In this document: positions 1 through 7,699 of the stretch, one piece after another | Layout of the letters: every line of letters starts with the position of its first letter | Numbering within the stretch: the first letter of the stretch is position 1 | Assembly: GCA_023259575.1 (NCBI GenBank) | Contig: JALRHN010000070.1 | Coordinates: forward strand, 1 to 10,278 | Origin: Candidatus Kapaibacterium sp. | GTDB lineage: Bacteria; Bacteroidota; Ignavibacteria; Kapaibacteriales; UBA961 | Reading direction: 5' to 3' | DNA length: 10,278 nucleotides | The notes under the pieces: model-generated | The model's input: the letters and a program-made list of their open reading frames with translations, nothing else | What the model was told of the DNA's origin: nothing | The model's database searches: none | Made by a program: the position numbers and the translations under genes

Positions 1-1079
1 CTCGATTATTTATGCCTGCATCTCATTTTGGCCTAAAACGTGCACCAAGTGATAAAGAACTTACTGATGCAGTTGGCACTACAATACCTGTTCAGATCAT
101 CGAGATTCAAAAAGATGAAAATGGACGCAGAACCGTAGTGGCAAGCAGAAGAAAATTATTAAGAGATTCATTCTTTGGCTCAATAAAAGAAGGCGATATT
201 GTTGAAGGAACAGTATCTTCACTTACTACTTTCGGAATCTTTGTTGATATTAACGGTGTGGAAGGCATGGTGCATATTAGCCGTATGGCTTCTTATCGTA
301 TAGCTGATCCATCAGTATTATTCAAAAAAGGCGATCTAGTAAAAGCAACTGTTTCTGGTATCGATTCTGAAAAAGGACGTTTAGCATTAAGCACCAAAGA
401 CTTTGTTACTTCCCCATGGGATTCAGTAGAAACTAAATATCCTACAGGTACAGTTGTTAAAGGTACAGTAAAACGATTTACTGATTTTGGAACTTATGTT
501 GAGATTGAACCAGGATTAGAAGGATTATTAAGAAATGCTGACCTTGTATGGGGTCGTAGAGGTGTTTCAGCACAAGATTTATTGAAAGAAGGTTCTGTTA
601 TCGATTTAGCAGTACTTAATTCTTCTGCTGAGAAAAAACGTATTGGTTTAAGCTTAAAGCATATGAAACCAAATCCTTGGAAAACAGTTCAAGAAACACA
701 TCCAGCTGGCTCTAATGTAACAGTAACAGTTTCTCAAGTAAATCCAAATGGATTATTGGTAAATATTAATGAAGATTTTGACGGTTTTGTACCTCGTTCA
801 AAAGTTCGTAATGTACCAGGAAAGAATGCATTTGCAGTTGGTGATTCATTCGAAGCAACAATTGTAGATTCCAATGGAGATACAGAATCATTAGTTTTAG
901 CTCCGCAATATACCGATGAAGAATTAGCATCTATTCCTCAACGCAATCAAAATAGTGGACAAAGATCACCACGTGACAATCGTAGTGGCGACCCACAGGT
1001 AAGTTTACCTGAAACTCCTACTATTACAATTATGGATATGCTTTCTGAAGCTCAAAAAAGCAATTTGAAAAGCAATTAA
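1..1079 (+). CDS. rpsA: 30S ribosomal protein S1, 5'-truncated
   Basis: Protein S1 binds mRNA on the 30S subunit and helps load it for translation. The frame is open to the left edge (Arg-Leu-Phe precedes the first visible Met at 12), so the true start lies outside the window and Met12 is internal. Numbering from that Met, four OB-fold S1 repeats are visible: the end of one (about 1-50, closing with VVASRRK, as in domain 2 of E. coli S1), then full repeats at about 59-130, 145-217 and 232-298. The repeats at 59-130 and 145-217 carry the GxVxxxxxFGxxV and EGxxxxS/N signatures, and SPW / NPW linkers follow them as in E. coli S1. The last visible repeat is more divergent. The C-terminal tail (about 305-355) is polar, rich in Asn, Arg, Ser and Gln, and ends with a short possible helix. 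Other multi-S1 proteins exist, but repeat order and linkers favour S1. A strong terminator follows 20 bp after the stop. Confidence 0.92.
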   Translation, partial: RLFMPASHFGLKRAPSDKELTDAVGTTIPVQIIEIQKDENGRRTVVASRRKLLRDSFFGSIKEGDIVEGTVSSLTTFGIFVDINGVEGMVHISRMASYRIADPSVLFKKGDLVKATVSGIDSEKGRLALSTKDFVTSPWDSVETKYPTGTVVKGTVKRFTDFGTYVEIEPGLEGLLRNADLVWGRRGVSAQDLLKEGSVIDLAVLNSSAEKKRIGLSLKHMKPNPWKTVQETHPAGSNVTVTVSQVNPNGLLVNINEDFDGFVPRSKVRNVPGKNAFAVGDSFEATIVDSNGDTESLVLAPQYTDEELASIPQRNQNSGQRSPRDNRSGDPQVSLPETPTITIMDMLSEAQKSNLKSN

Positions 1080-1098
1080 TAGAATTAAGCACAGTATT

Positions 1099-1133
1099 AA
1101 GGTCGTCAAATGTACTATTTGACGGCCTTTTTT
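1099..1133 (+). terminator. Intrinsic terminator of rpsA
   Basis: An 11-bp stem (1101-1111 with 1117-1127, GGTCGTCAAAT against ATTTGACGGCC, one G-T wobble) closes a 5-base loop and is followed by six T residues. Two A residues before the stem can extend it by pairing into the T run. The position, 20 bp after the rpsA stop codon, fits rho-independent termination. It should keep rpsA transcripts out of the downstream secreted-protein gene. Confidence 0.93.
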
Positions 1134-1162
1134 GTTGATTGAATGTAGATAATGTAATTTTG
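1131..1162 (+). promoter_or_regulatory. Bacteroidota-type promoter for the FlgD-Ig protein gene
   Basis: TTTG at 1131-1134 and TAATTTTG at 1155-1162 match the Bacteroidota -33 (TTTG) and -7 (TAnnTTTG) elements exactly, with a 20-base spacer. The start of transcription would fall near 1166-1170, leaving a leader of roughly 25 bases before the ATG at 1194. The -33 element lies in the T run of the rpsA terminator. The short motifs could occur by chance in AT-rich DNA, but motif quality, spacing and placement between a terminator and a start codon agree. Confidence 0.6.
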
Positions 1163-1193
1163 AATCAATTATTCATCTCTACAAGATTACTAT

Positions 1194-1976
1194 ATGTTTA
1201 CATGGAAAACGATGTTGTACTGTATACTAAGCATTAGTGCAAGTATTACATTATTTTCACAAGTAGATATATATGCATATTCGATTAAAGACTCTTCTCA
1301 AACAATTATTAAAAAGAAGAAAATTTATTCTCCAGTACAAACGATTACAGGGGACACAATTGACATAGATTCTGTCAAAAAAGATATACAAATCGTTCCT
1401 GGTTCTTCAAGTAAATATACCGCAGATCAAGACTCTGCATATTATAGGATGCTACGATTAGGGATTCCTCCTGGAACATTAGCACAATTACATTCCAAAA
1501 TCATAGCTTTTGGCCTCAAACAAAGATTAGCAGAAGCTAAAGAAAATCCATTTGAAATCGTATTAAGAAATATGGATTTACCTGCAGAATATTATCTGCC
1601 AAGAGGTTCAGAAATTGTACAAAGACAAGAAATGATAGCTAGATCGCAACAAATTCCTACTGGAAGGCCAAGTACAATAGGAGCTGGAGTACAAATCCCA
1701 CTATCATCGATCGGTGCATTTTTAGGCATTACCGAAGATGTTTCTCCAATAATTACATATGCAGTTGAATATTCAATGTATGTAAAAGTTGTAGTGTATT
1801 CTACAGCTGCAAAAGAAATTGCAATAGTGTTTCAAGGACAACAAGTACCTGGGAAATATCAATTAGCATGGAATGGAAGAGATGACAAAGGTAGGCCAAT
1901 GCCTGCAGGTGACTATGTGGCCGAAGTAAGATTAGGTAATGATAAATTTGTTAGAAAAAGAATTACTGTGCCATAA
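1194..1976 (+). CDS. Secreted protein of unknown function with C-terminal FlgD-like Ig domain
   Basis: I do not recognise this protein as a whole. Residues 1-28 look like a Sec signal peptide: Lys5, a hydrophobic stretch to about 22, and a plausible cut after IYA. No Cys occurs after the signal, so it is neither a lipoprotein nor disulfide-bonded. A lysine- and Ser/Thr-rich segment (30-75) is followed by a mostly helical region (about 78-150) with a YYRMLRLGIPPG motif. The last 70 residues or so resemble the FlgD_ig fold: a KVVVYS strand, then GKYQLAWNGRDDKGRPMPAGDY, the usual G-x-W-x-G-x-D-x-x-G-x-x-x-x-x-G-x-Y pattern. In FlgD this fold belongs to the flagellar hook cap, but no flagellar gene is here and the fold is common in envelope and exported proteins of this group. 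It has its own promoter and appears monocistronic. Location (periplasm or surface) is inferred. Confidence 0.78.
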   Translation: MFTWKTMLYCILSISASITLFSQVDIYAYSIKDSSQTIIKKKKIYSPVQTITGDTIDIDSVKKDIQIVPGSSSKYTADQDSAYYRMLRLGIPPGTLAQLHSKIIAFGLKQRLAEAKENPFEIVLRNMDLPAEYYLPRGSEIVQRQEMIARSQQIPTGRPSTIGAGVQIPLSSIGAFLGITEDVSPIITYAVEYSMYVKVVVYSTAAKEIAIVFQGQQVPGKYQLAWNGRDDKGRPMPAGDYVAEVRLGNDKFVRKRITVP

Positions 1977-1982
1977 ATAATT

Positions 1983-4889
1983 TCATCTAACAAGTACAAA
2001 TGGTAATGCATCATATCCATAATCAGTTATAAACTTTACCATATAAGTTCCAGATGATAATCCATCAAATGAAATTCTTTCGGAAGTATACACACCGGCA
2101 TTTTTTTCACCGATTGATACTCTTTTTAACAATTTACCAAGCATATCATACACTTCAAATTCAATATTAGTTCTTGCTGATACTTGAAAATCTATATAAA
2201 TAGCTTGATCCCTTCCAATCAATATCTCTTTTAACTGGGTATTTCTGGGCGTTTGATTCCATATGAATCCTGAACCAATATTATTAACAGCAGCATATGC
2301 CCTACTAGATTCCATCTTTTTATCTAAATCTTGTTCATTTGCACCAACAAAAACAGCAAAAACAAACTTTTTTGATTCATCAGCATATAATCGCTGGGGT
2401 CCACCAGAAATTACCATCGAAACATCTGTAGGACGAGAGAATGCTCTAGTTAATCCGCCCGACATTGCACGCCATTTCTCATTTCTAGAAAATCCATCAT
2501 AAATATTAATATATCCTCCCCCACCATCATTATCGATAGAGCAATAATTTAAGGATTGTCCAGTTAGTAAAGCTACACCAGTATATGGCAATTTGTCTAA
2601 AACAGAATTATAGCAAAACCCATAACCTTTCAATTGATTAAATCCACAAATATTATTTTGTCCAGCTGGCCCAATATCCCAATCAAAGTAAAGGCCTGCA
2701 AATACAGAATCATAGTTTATGCCTGAATTATTTGTTATTTCATATGAAAATATGAGTATATCTTTAAGTGAATCATCATTGCTTTGATATACTTTTTGAT
2801 CTACAGTAAAGCCAGCCTGATCTGCTTTATATTCATCTTTAAAAGTTATATGTGCTTCTAGGTCTGATATAATTCCTGGAATAGATATATTGATAGGATC
2901 TTTTATTATCCAGGATTGATCTTGTGCGTCTCCAGAAGCGTCTCTTGCAATATTGCTTAATCTATTAGGTGATACTCCAGCCATAAAAGCACCTTCGAAT
3001 AGCACAGAATATGGATCATAAGATGTACTTAATCCTTGTCCTTGAGTATTTGAAGGATAATCATTGTAACCAATATTTCCTTGGCTATTAATTGTTACAG
3101 TAATATCGTTTTCAGCTAGCGTTCTATAAGTAGGATTGATTACTAATTGAACCGCATCTCTTGCAATCAAAGATGAAGCGCTATATATATCTAAATGAAT
3201 AAGTAATGGATGATTATAAGGTGGATTATCAGGCAAATTAAAAGATATTGGAATTGGCAAAGAGTATATTGTAGAAGGCTGCAAAGTACCAGCATATAGT
3301 GTATCTTTCTTAAACACTATATTCACATTGGAGTCTAAACATGAGGCGATGATAAATGCTGAATCAACAGTTTCTAATACATTTTTGATTGATAAAGAAA
3401 TATCTATTGATTCACCTGGAGTATACATATCATCAGCAGTTTCATCAGTAATTTGTTTTTGAATAATAGCAATATATTGAGGATTTTTCTTTGAAATCGC
3501 AGCCATACAATCAACCTGGCCGAATCCTATTTTTCTAGCATATAAAGTATTAATACTGTCTATATTTTTTGCAGATGAAATGATGCGTGCTGCAATTTGC
3601 TGGGCATCTGCATTAGGAAATATTGAAGCAATGAGGGCTGCAGTTCCTGTGATAATTGGGGCAGACATAGATGTTCCACTTGAATATCCATATGTATTGC
3701 CTTTTAGAGTCGAAAATATTGAAGACCCAGGAGCTGAAATATCAACACTTGGTGAAAAATTAGAATAAGAGGCTTTGGTGGCATCATAATAAACAGATGC
3801 AACAGATAAAACATTTGGGTAAGATGCAGGGTAAAATGACGTTTCTTTGCCATCATTGCCAGCACCAGCGATAATCAAACAACCATATTGTTGTGCATTT
3901 GCTACAATTTCAGCTTCTGCAATTGATGGAGAAGGGCTTCCCCAGCTACAATTAATTATCTTTGCCCCCATTGCAGCAGCATATAATAAACCTTCATAAC
4001 TGTTTTCTACAGTTAAACTTGTAGAATCATCTTTACTTACCTTTACGGGAAGAATTTTTACTCTTCTAGCAATTCCAGCAATTCCTTTTTCATTATTAGA
4101 AATTGCAGCAGCTATTCCTGCCACATGAGTACCATGAAAGTGTCCAGGAAATGGACTATTATCTCCAGAAACAATATTGGTGCTACTTGCAAAGTCCCAT
4201 CCACTCCAATCATCTATAAAGCCATTCATATCATCATCAATACCATTTGCCCTTTTTGAGTTACCTTTTTGATCTATTCCATCTTCTCCAGAGTTAATAT
4301 ATAAAGCTGATGATAAATCTTCATGATTTGTATCAATCCCAGTATCTACAATTGAAATTAAAATACTATCTTTTCTTGTTGACGATTCATAGTAGTCCCA
4401 GGCTTCGAATGCATGAATCTGATTAAGATAATTCTGCATTGAAATCATTGGATCATTAGGCGCAGCATTAAAAGTATGAATAGGCTTTGGTTCTGCATAT
4501 TCAATAAACGAATAAGAACTTATTTTTTTTGAGGCAATTTCAGGAGATATATCAGCATTATATTCAATAATTGCTAATGATTCTAATTGTAGTACCGATA
4601 AACTAATATCTTTTAATTTGCTATTGTTACTTGGTGCTGACATCAATAAATCGAGTATTTGGCTTCTAAGCATTGGCCTAGAATTATGATTTCCAAGTGT
4701 TGATACTAAGGACTGAATAGTTCCCCTTCTTTCATTGTTTTTCCACTGAATATACTCTTGAGATTGAGCAGTAAATTTAACAATCAAACTGTGTTGGCCA
4801 GCATAGAGAGAATTGAGACATCCACCACCTATAATAAGACATCCTAAACAAGTAATAACAAAAGTATATGCATTCAAAAATATCATCAT
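1983..4889 (-). CDS. Subtilisin-like serine protease (S8) with T9SS C-terminal sorting domain
   Basis: An exported endopeptidase predicted to cross the inner membrane by Sec and the outer membrane by T9SS. Residues 1-30 form a signal peptide ending LYA, unusual in having no basic residue before the hydrophobic core. Residues about 33-145 look like a propeptide ending in the IEYAEP...PNDP junction typical of bacterial subtilases. The catalytic domain (about 155-465) has Asp182 (VDTGID), His252 (HGTHVAG), oxyanion Asn345 (AGAGND) and Ser407 (GTSMSAP), so it should be active. An Asp/Asn-rich loop at 216-227 resembles calcium-binding loops of Bacteroidota subtilases. Then come an Ig-like domain (about 471-587), an unrecognised beta-rich domain (about 590-875) and a type A sorting domain (889-968) with YDMLGK, LSSGTY and FVLVR. 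The ATG pair at 4889/4886 is the only reasonable start; an in-frame stop lies just upstream. It begins 11 bp after the kinase gene, so co-transcription is likely. Substrate unknown. Confidence 0.93.
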   Translation of the reverse strand: MMIFLNAYTFVITCLGCLIIGGGCLNSLYAGQHSLIVKFTAQSQEYIQWKNNERRGTIQSLVSTLGNHNSRPMLRSQILDLLMSAPSNNSKLKDISLSVLQLESLAIIEYNADISPEIASKKISSYSFIEYAEPKPIHTFNAAPNDPMISMQNYLNQIHAFEAWDYYESSTRKDSILISIVDTGIDTNHEDLSSALYINSGEDGIDQKGNSKRANGIDDDMNGFIDDWSGWDFASSTNIVSGDNSPFPGHFHGTHVAGIAAAISNNEKGIAGIARRVKILPVKVSKDDSTSLTVENSYEGLLYAAAMGAKIINCSWGSPSPSIAEAEIVANAQQYGCLIIAGAGNDGKETSFYPASYPNVLSVASVYYDATKASYSNFSPSVDISAPGSSIFSTLKGNTYGYSSGTSMSAPIITGTAALIASIFPNADAQQIAARIISSAKNIDSINTLYARKIGFGQVDCMAAISKKNPQYIAIIQKQITDETADDMYTPGESIDISLSIKNVLETVDSAFIIASCLDSNVNIVFKKDTLYAGTLQPSTIYSLPIPISFNLPDNPPYNHPLLIHLDIYSASSLIARDAVQLVINPTYRTLAENDITVTINSQGNIGYNDYPSNTQGQGLSTSYDPYSVLFEGAFMAGVSPNRLSNIARDASGDAQDQSWIIKDPINISIPGIISDLEAHITFKDEYKADQAGFTVDQKVYQSNDDSLKDILIFSYEITNNSGINYDSVFAGLYFDWDIGPAGQNNICGFNQLKGYGFCYNSVLDKLPYTGVALLTGQSLNYCSIDNDGGGGYINIYDGFSRNEKWRAMSGGLTRAFSRPTDVSMVISGGPQRLYADESKKFVFAVFVGANEQDLDKKMESSRAYAAVNNIGSGFIWNQTPRNTQLKEILIGRDQAIYIDFQVSARTNIEFEVYDMLGKLLKRVSIGEKNAGVYTSERISFDGLSSGTYMVKFITDYGYDALPFVLVR

Positions 4890-4900
4890 AGTACTCTCTA

Positions 4901-6145
4901 CTATATTGTTGAAGGAATTTCAATAGCAAATGTAGTTCCTTTACCAGGCGAACTATCTTTGACATAAATTCTTCCTGCATGATATTTTTCAATAATTCTT
5001 TTAGATAGAGATAAACCAAGACCCCATCCTCTTTTTTTGGTAGTAAATCCAGGCAAGAAGATTTGTCTTTTTACATGCGTAGACATCCCTTTTCCATTAT
5101 CTTTAACTGTAATAAGAACTCTATCTTTAGAAATTAATTTCATATGTACAGATATAATTCCATGCGGATTATCAATTGATTCAACACCATTTTTCAACAA
5201 GTTTTCTATTACCCATTCGAATAATTCTCCATTAGCATTCACATAGATATCATCAAGAAGATTTCTTTCTATTTGCACTTTTCTGCCTAAATGGGGCACC
5301 CTTTTTTCAAAATACATACATACTTTTTCAATAAGCTCAGACACATTTTCTCTGTGCTTTACAGGCTCTGAGCCTATTTTTGAAAATCTATTTGCTATAG
5401 TATTAAGTCTATATAAATCATGTTCCATTTCTTTCGCTGTTTCACAAACAGCTTGGGAATCATTACTATTAATTCTTAAAATTTCCAGCCAACCCAATAA
5501 GCTAGACAAAGGAGTTCCAAGCTGATGAGCTGCTTCTTTTGCCATTCCAACCCATACATTAGATTCTTCGGTACGCCTTAGATAACTAAAAGCTATATAT
5601 CCTATAAAAATGAATGCAGAAACAATAATGATTTCAATATATGGCAACCATTGCATCTGGCGTATCAATGATGAATTTGTATAATAAATCATTCCCAAAA
5701 CCATACCCTCTTCATCTTTTATTTGAATTGGAGGATATGAAGAACTCATCGTTTTTAGTAATTCTACAATCTTTTTTTCTTGAATTTTAACTCTTGATGG
5801 GGCTAAAGAGGTATCAACATCAACATTCAATGTAAATTGTGAGAATGGTCTATTAGGATTCCCTTCTGCGTCTGTAAAAACAACTGGAAAAGAAATGGTA
5901 GGAATAATTCTATCTAATAGAAATAAAAAGTCATCTGCATTTGCATTAACATCAGATAAATAATGCTTATAAATATCCGCATAAAAAGTAACAACTCTCT
6001 TTTCCCTCTCGATAAGCTCATGTGCTAATTTTTGAGTATACAGCAAAACACTTACAACCATAGCAAAAGCAAAAAATGCTAAGAACACTTTGATTTGCCA
6101 TTTTGTAAGTGAGCGACGAATTATTTTAGCATAGATATTTTTCAT
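4901..6145 (-). CDS. Membrane sensor histidine kinase, no HAMP domain
   Basis: A two-component sensor kinase of the inner membrane. Residues 1-16 are basic; TM1 spans about 17-37 and TM2 about 167-189, enclosing an extracytoplasmic sensor of about 130 residues. A segment around 86-100 (FPVVFTDAEGNP) and GMIYY at 151-155 recall PAS/Cache-like sensors, but that is inference. Phospho-acceptor His207 lies in AAHQLGTPLSSL, only about 18 residues after TM2, so there is no room for HAMP or a cytoplasmic PAS. The ATPase domain is complete: N box (NLLKN, 315-319), G1 (DNGKGM, Asp349), F box (LPGFTTKK) and G2 (GWGLGLSL, 373-380). The residue after His207 is Gln, not the usual Glu/Asp; HQLGTP occurs in many Bacteroidota kinases. 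No response regulator lies in the window, so its partner is unknown. The start Met at 6145 gives a normal N-terminus. A 78-bp gap separates it from the upstream EnvC-like gene. Confidence 0.92.
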   Translation of the reverse strand: MKNIYAKIIRRSLTKWQIKVFLAFFAFAMVVSVLLYTQKLAHELIEREKRVVTFYADIYKHYLSDVNANADDFLFLLDRIIPTISFPVVFTDAEGNPNRPFSQFTLNVDVDTSLAPSRVKIQEKKIVELLKTMSSSYPPIQIKDEEGMVLGMIYYTNSSLIRQMQWLPYIEIIIVSAFIFIGYIAFSYLRRTEESNVWVGMAKEAAHQLGTPLSSLLGWLEILRINSNDSQAVCETAKEMEHDLYRLNTIANRFSKIGSEPVKHRENVSELIEKVCMYFEKRVPHLGRKVQIERNLLDDIYVNANGELFEWVIENLLKNGVESIDNPHGIISVHMKLISKDRVLITVKDNGKGMSTHVKRQIFLPGFTTKKRGWGLGLSLSKRIIEKYHAGRIYVKDSSPGKGTTFAIEIPSTI

Positions 6146-6223
6146 GCTTAGATTCGTTTATCCTGTAATCTGATGAGGGAGTGATAATACGAAATTGACA
6201 ATATATCATTGTGCATATATGTA

Positions 6224-7699
6224 TTATCTGCAATATGATAAAGGGTTTAGACGATTTTTACCCTTCCAAAGTTCAAAATGTAAAAACTCTCCATCTACTG
6301 ATTGGGTAGTTTTACCAATTACAGAGCCTGTAGAGATCATTTGTCCTTTTTTCACAAAAGAATTTGAAAGATTTGCATAAACAGATCGATAAGAATTTCC
6401 ATGATCTACAATCACCATTGAATTATATCCTGGCAACCAATGAACTAAAGATACTTTTCCAGAAGCTGCGCATAATGCTGAACTTCCCTCGGAACATGCA
6501 ATATCTAAACCTGGATTATCCATAACAGTATTTGTAACTGAATTACGGTATTGTCCAAAAGACCTTAAAATTTTCCTTGCATTGGTAGGCCATTTAAATA
6601 TGCCTGAAAAATGCATATCTGTTTCATGCACATCATTCTTAATTGCTATGTCTTTTTGTATTACACTGTTAGATACCTTTTCAGGAATTGCCTTATACTT
6701 TTTCTCCACAATTTCTTTTGTAGATTTATCTTTTCTCAGTTCACTAGTATTATTTTTTACATATGAATCTTGTTTTTTGCTTTCTTGATGAACAAGCGAT
6801 GAGATCATCCCAGCAATTTGTTGAGCACTTTTTTGTTTCTTCTCTAATTCTTTTAATACCATTGCTTTATCTAATCTTACCTGACTCAATGTCAGCTTTT
6901 GTGCATTCATAGTTTTTTGTAAAAACTGTTGCTCTTTTTCTTTCTCTTTTAAGATTTTTTCTTGAAGTGAAGAATACTGAGATAATTGTGCTTGTTGATA
7001 AGAAAGTGCCCCTTGAACTTTTGATATTTCTGTTAGATATGCAGTTAATTTTTTGTGTAATAATTGCATGTATGAAGGCAATCTTTGTAAAATTCCTGAT
7101 GATGGGCTAGTTGTTCCAGGCAAGATATCATTGCTAGATTGAGCACCAGAAATATGTTGTTTGCTAAGATTCATATATATCTTAGCAAGATTTGCATATT
7201 CAGATTTTGTAGCTAATAATTTTTCTTTAAGCGAAGATTCTGTCTTTTGAATAACACTCAAGGTATCTTGAATTTTAGAAACTTCTCCAGCGAGTTTTCC
7301 AACTTTTTGAGAAATTATGACTTTCTTTTTTTGCGTTTCTTGTAAAGTAGAAATTGTTGTTTGCTCTTTTACATTTAATCGCTGAACTTTTTGTTTTGCC
7401 TTTGCAATTTCTTCATGTAATGTTTGAAGTTTAGTTTTACTATGTTGAACAGAATATTTTTTTTCAGATTGGACAGAACTTTTCCTCCCCGACTTCTTTT
7501 TAGTCACGATGTGGTGTTTTGTGCGTGCATTTTTTGTTGAAAAAGCAAAAGAATTTGCATTAAAACAACAAAAAACAAGAATCAGAAAAGCTGCACATAA
7601 AGAATTACTTCTATTATTAGTATTCCTCTGTAGAGGCCCGCTGAATAGAAGCACCCAATTGCTGAAACTTCTTTTCAATTTGTTCATATCCACGATCAA
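6224..7699 (-). CDS. envC: EnvC-like murein hydrolase activator (coiled coil plus degenerate LytM/M23 domain)
   Basis: Probable periplasmic regulator of peptidoglycan-splitting amidases. A hydrophobic signal segment (about 34-50) ends NSFA near residue 52. A Lys-rich stretch and long coiled coils follow (about 82-182 and 208-310), separated by a Ser/Gly/Pro-rich break (184-205), then a charged linker (310-360) and a LytM domain (about 366-490). Zinc-site residues are degenerate: the usual HxGxD reads NPGLD (Asn395, Asp399) and the usual HLHFE reads FLHFE (Phe472, His474). YANL also replaces YAHL. E. coli EnvC likewise lacks a working zinc site and activates AmiA/AmiB; a similar role is inferred here, not shown. 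The start is uncertain: ATGs at 7699 and 7687 and a GTG at 7654 all lie inside the end of murA, and no in-frame ATG, GTG or TTG exists between the murA stop and the signal segment. An overlap of 38-83 bases with murA therefore seems real and suggests translational coupling. Confidence 0.85.
   Translation of the reverse strand: MIVDMNKLKRSFSNWVLLFSGPLQRNTNNRSNSLCAAFLILVFCCFNANSFAFSTKNARTKHHIVTKKKSGRKSSVQSEKKYSVQHSKTKLQTLHEEIAKAKQKVQRLNVKEQTTISTLQETQKKKVIISQKVGKLAGEVSKIQDTLSVIQKTESSLKEKLLATKSEYANLAKIYMNLSKQHISGAQSSNDILPGTTSPSSGILQRLPSYMQLLHKKLTAYLTEISKVQGALSYQQAQLSQYSSLQEKILKEKEKEQQFLQKTMNAQKLTLSQVRLDKAMVLKELEKKQKSAQQIAGMISSLVHQESKKQDSYVKNNTSELRKDKSTKEIVEKKYKAIPEKVSNSVIQKDIAIKNDVHETDMHFSGIFKWPTNARKILRSFGQYRNSVTNTVMDNPGLDIACSEGSSALCAASGKVSLVHWLPGYNSMVIVDHGNSYRSVYANLSNSFVKKGQMISTGSVIGKTTQSVDGEFLHFELWKGKNRLNPLSYCR

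Noticed and set aside
4818..4850. Possible lipobox Cys residues in the subtilase signal peptide
   Set aside because: The residues before Cys17 and Cys24 lack the required Leu/Val/Ile at -3; the LYA signal peptidase I site fits better, as does a T9SS cargo.
4777..5019. Minus-strand frame of 80 codons spanning the kinase 3' end and protease 5' end
   Set aside because: It overlaps two strong genes in another frame and its composition looks like a frame shadow, not a protein.
6195..6222. TTGACA on the plus strand followed by a TATGTA-like hexamer
   Set aside because: It resembles an E. coli promoter, but the sigma factor here is of Bacteroidota type and there is no plus-strand gene downstream.
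7596..7598. ATG (minus strand) just after the murA stop as a start for the EnvC-like gene
   Set aside because: It is out of frame with the EnvC-like protein and meets a stop after a dozen codons.
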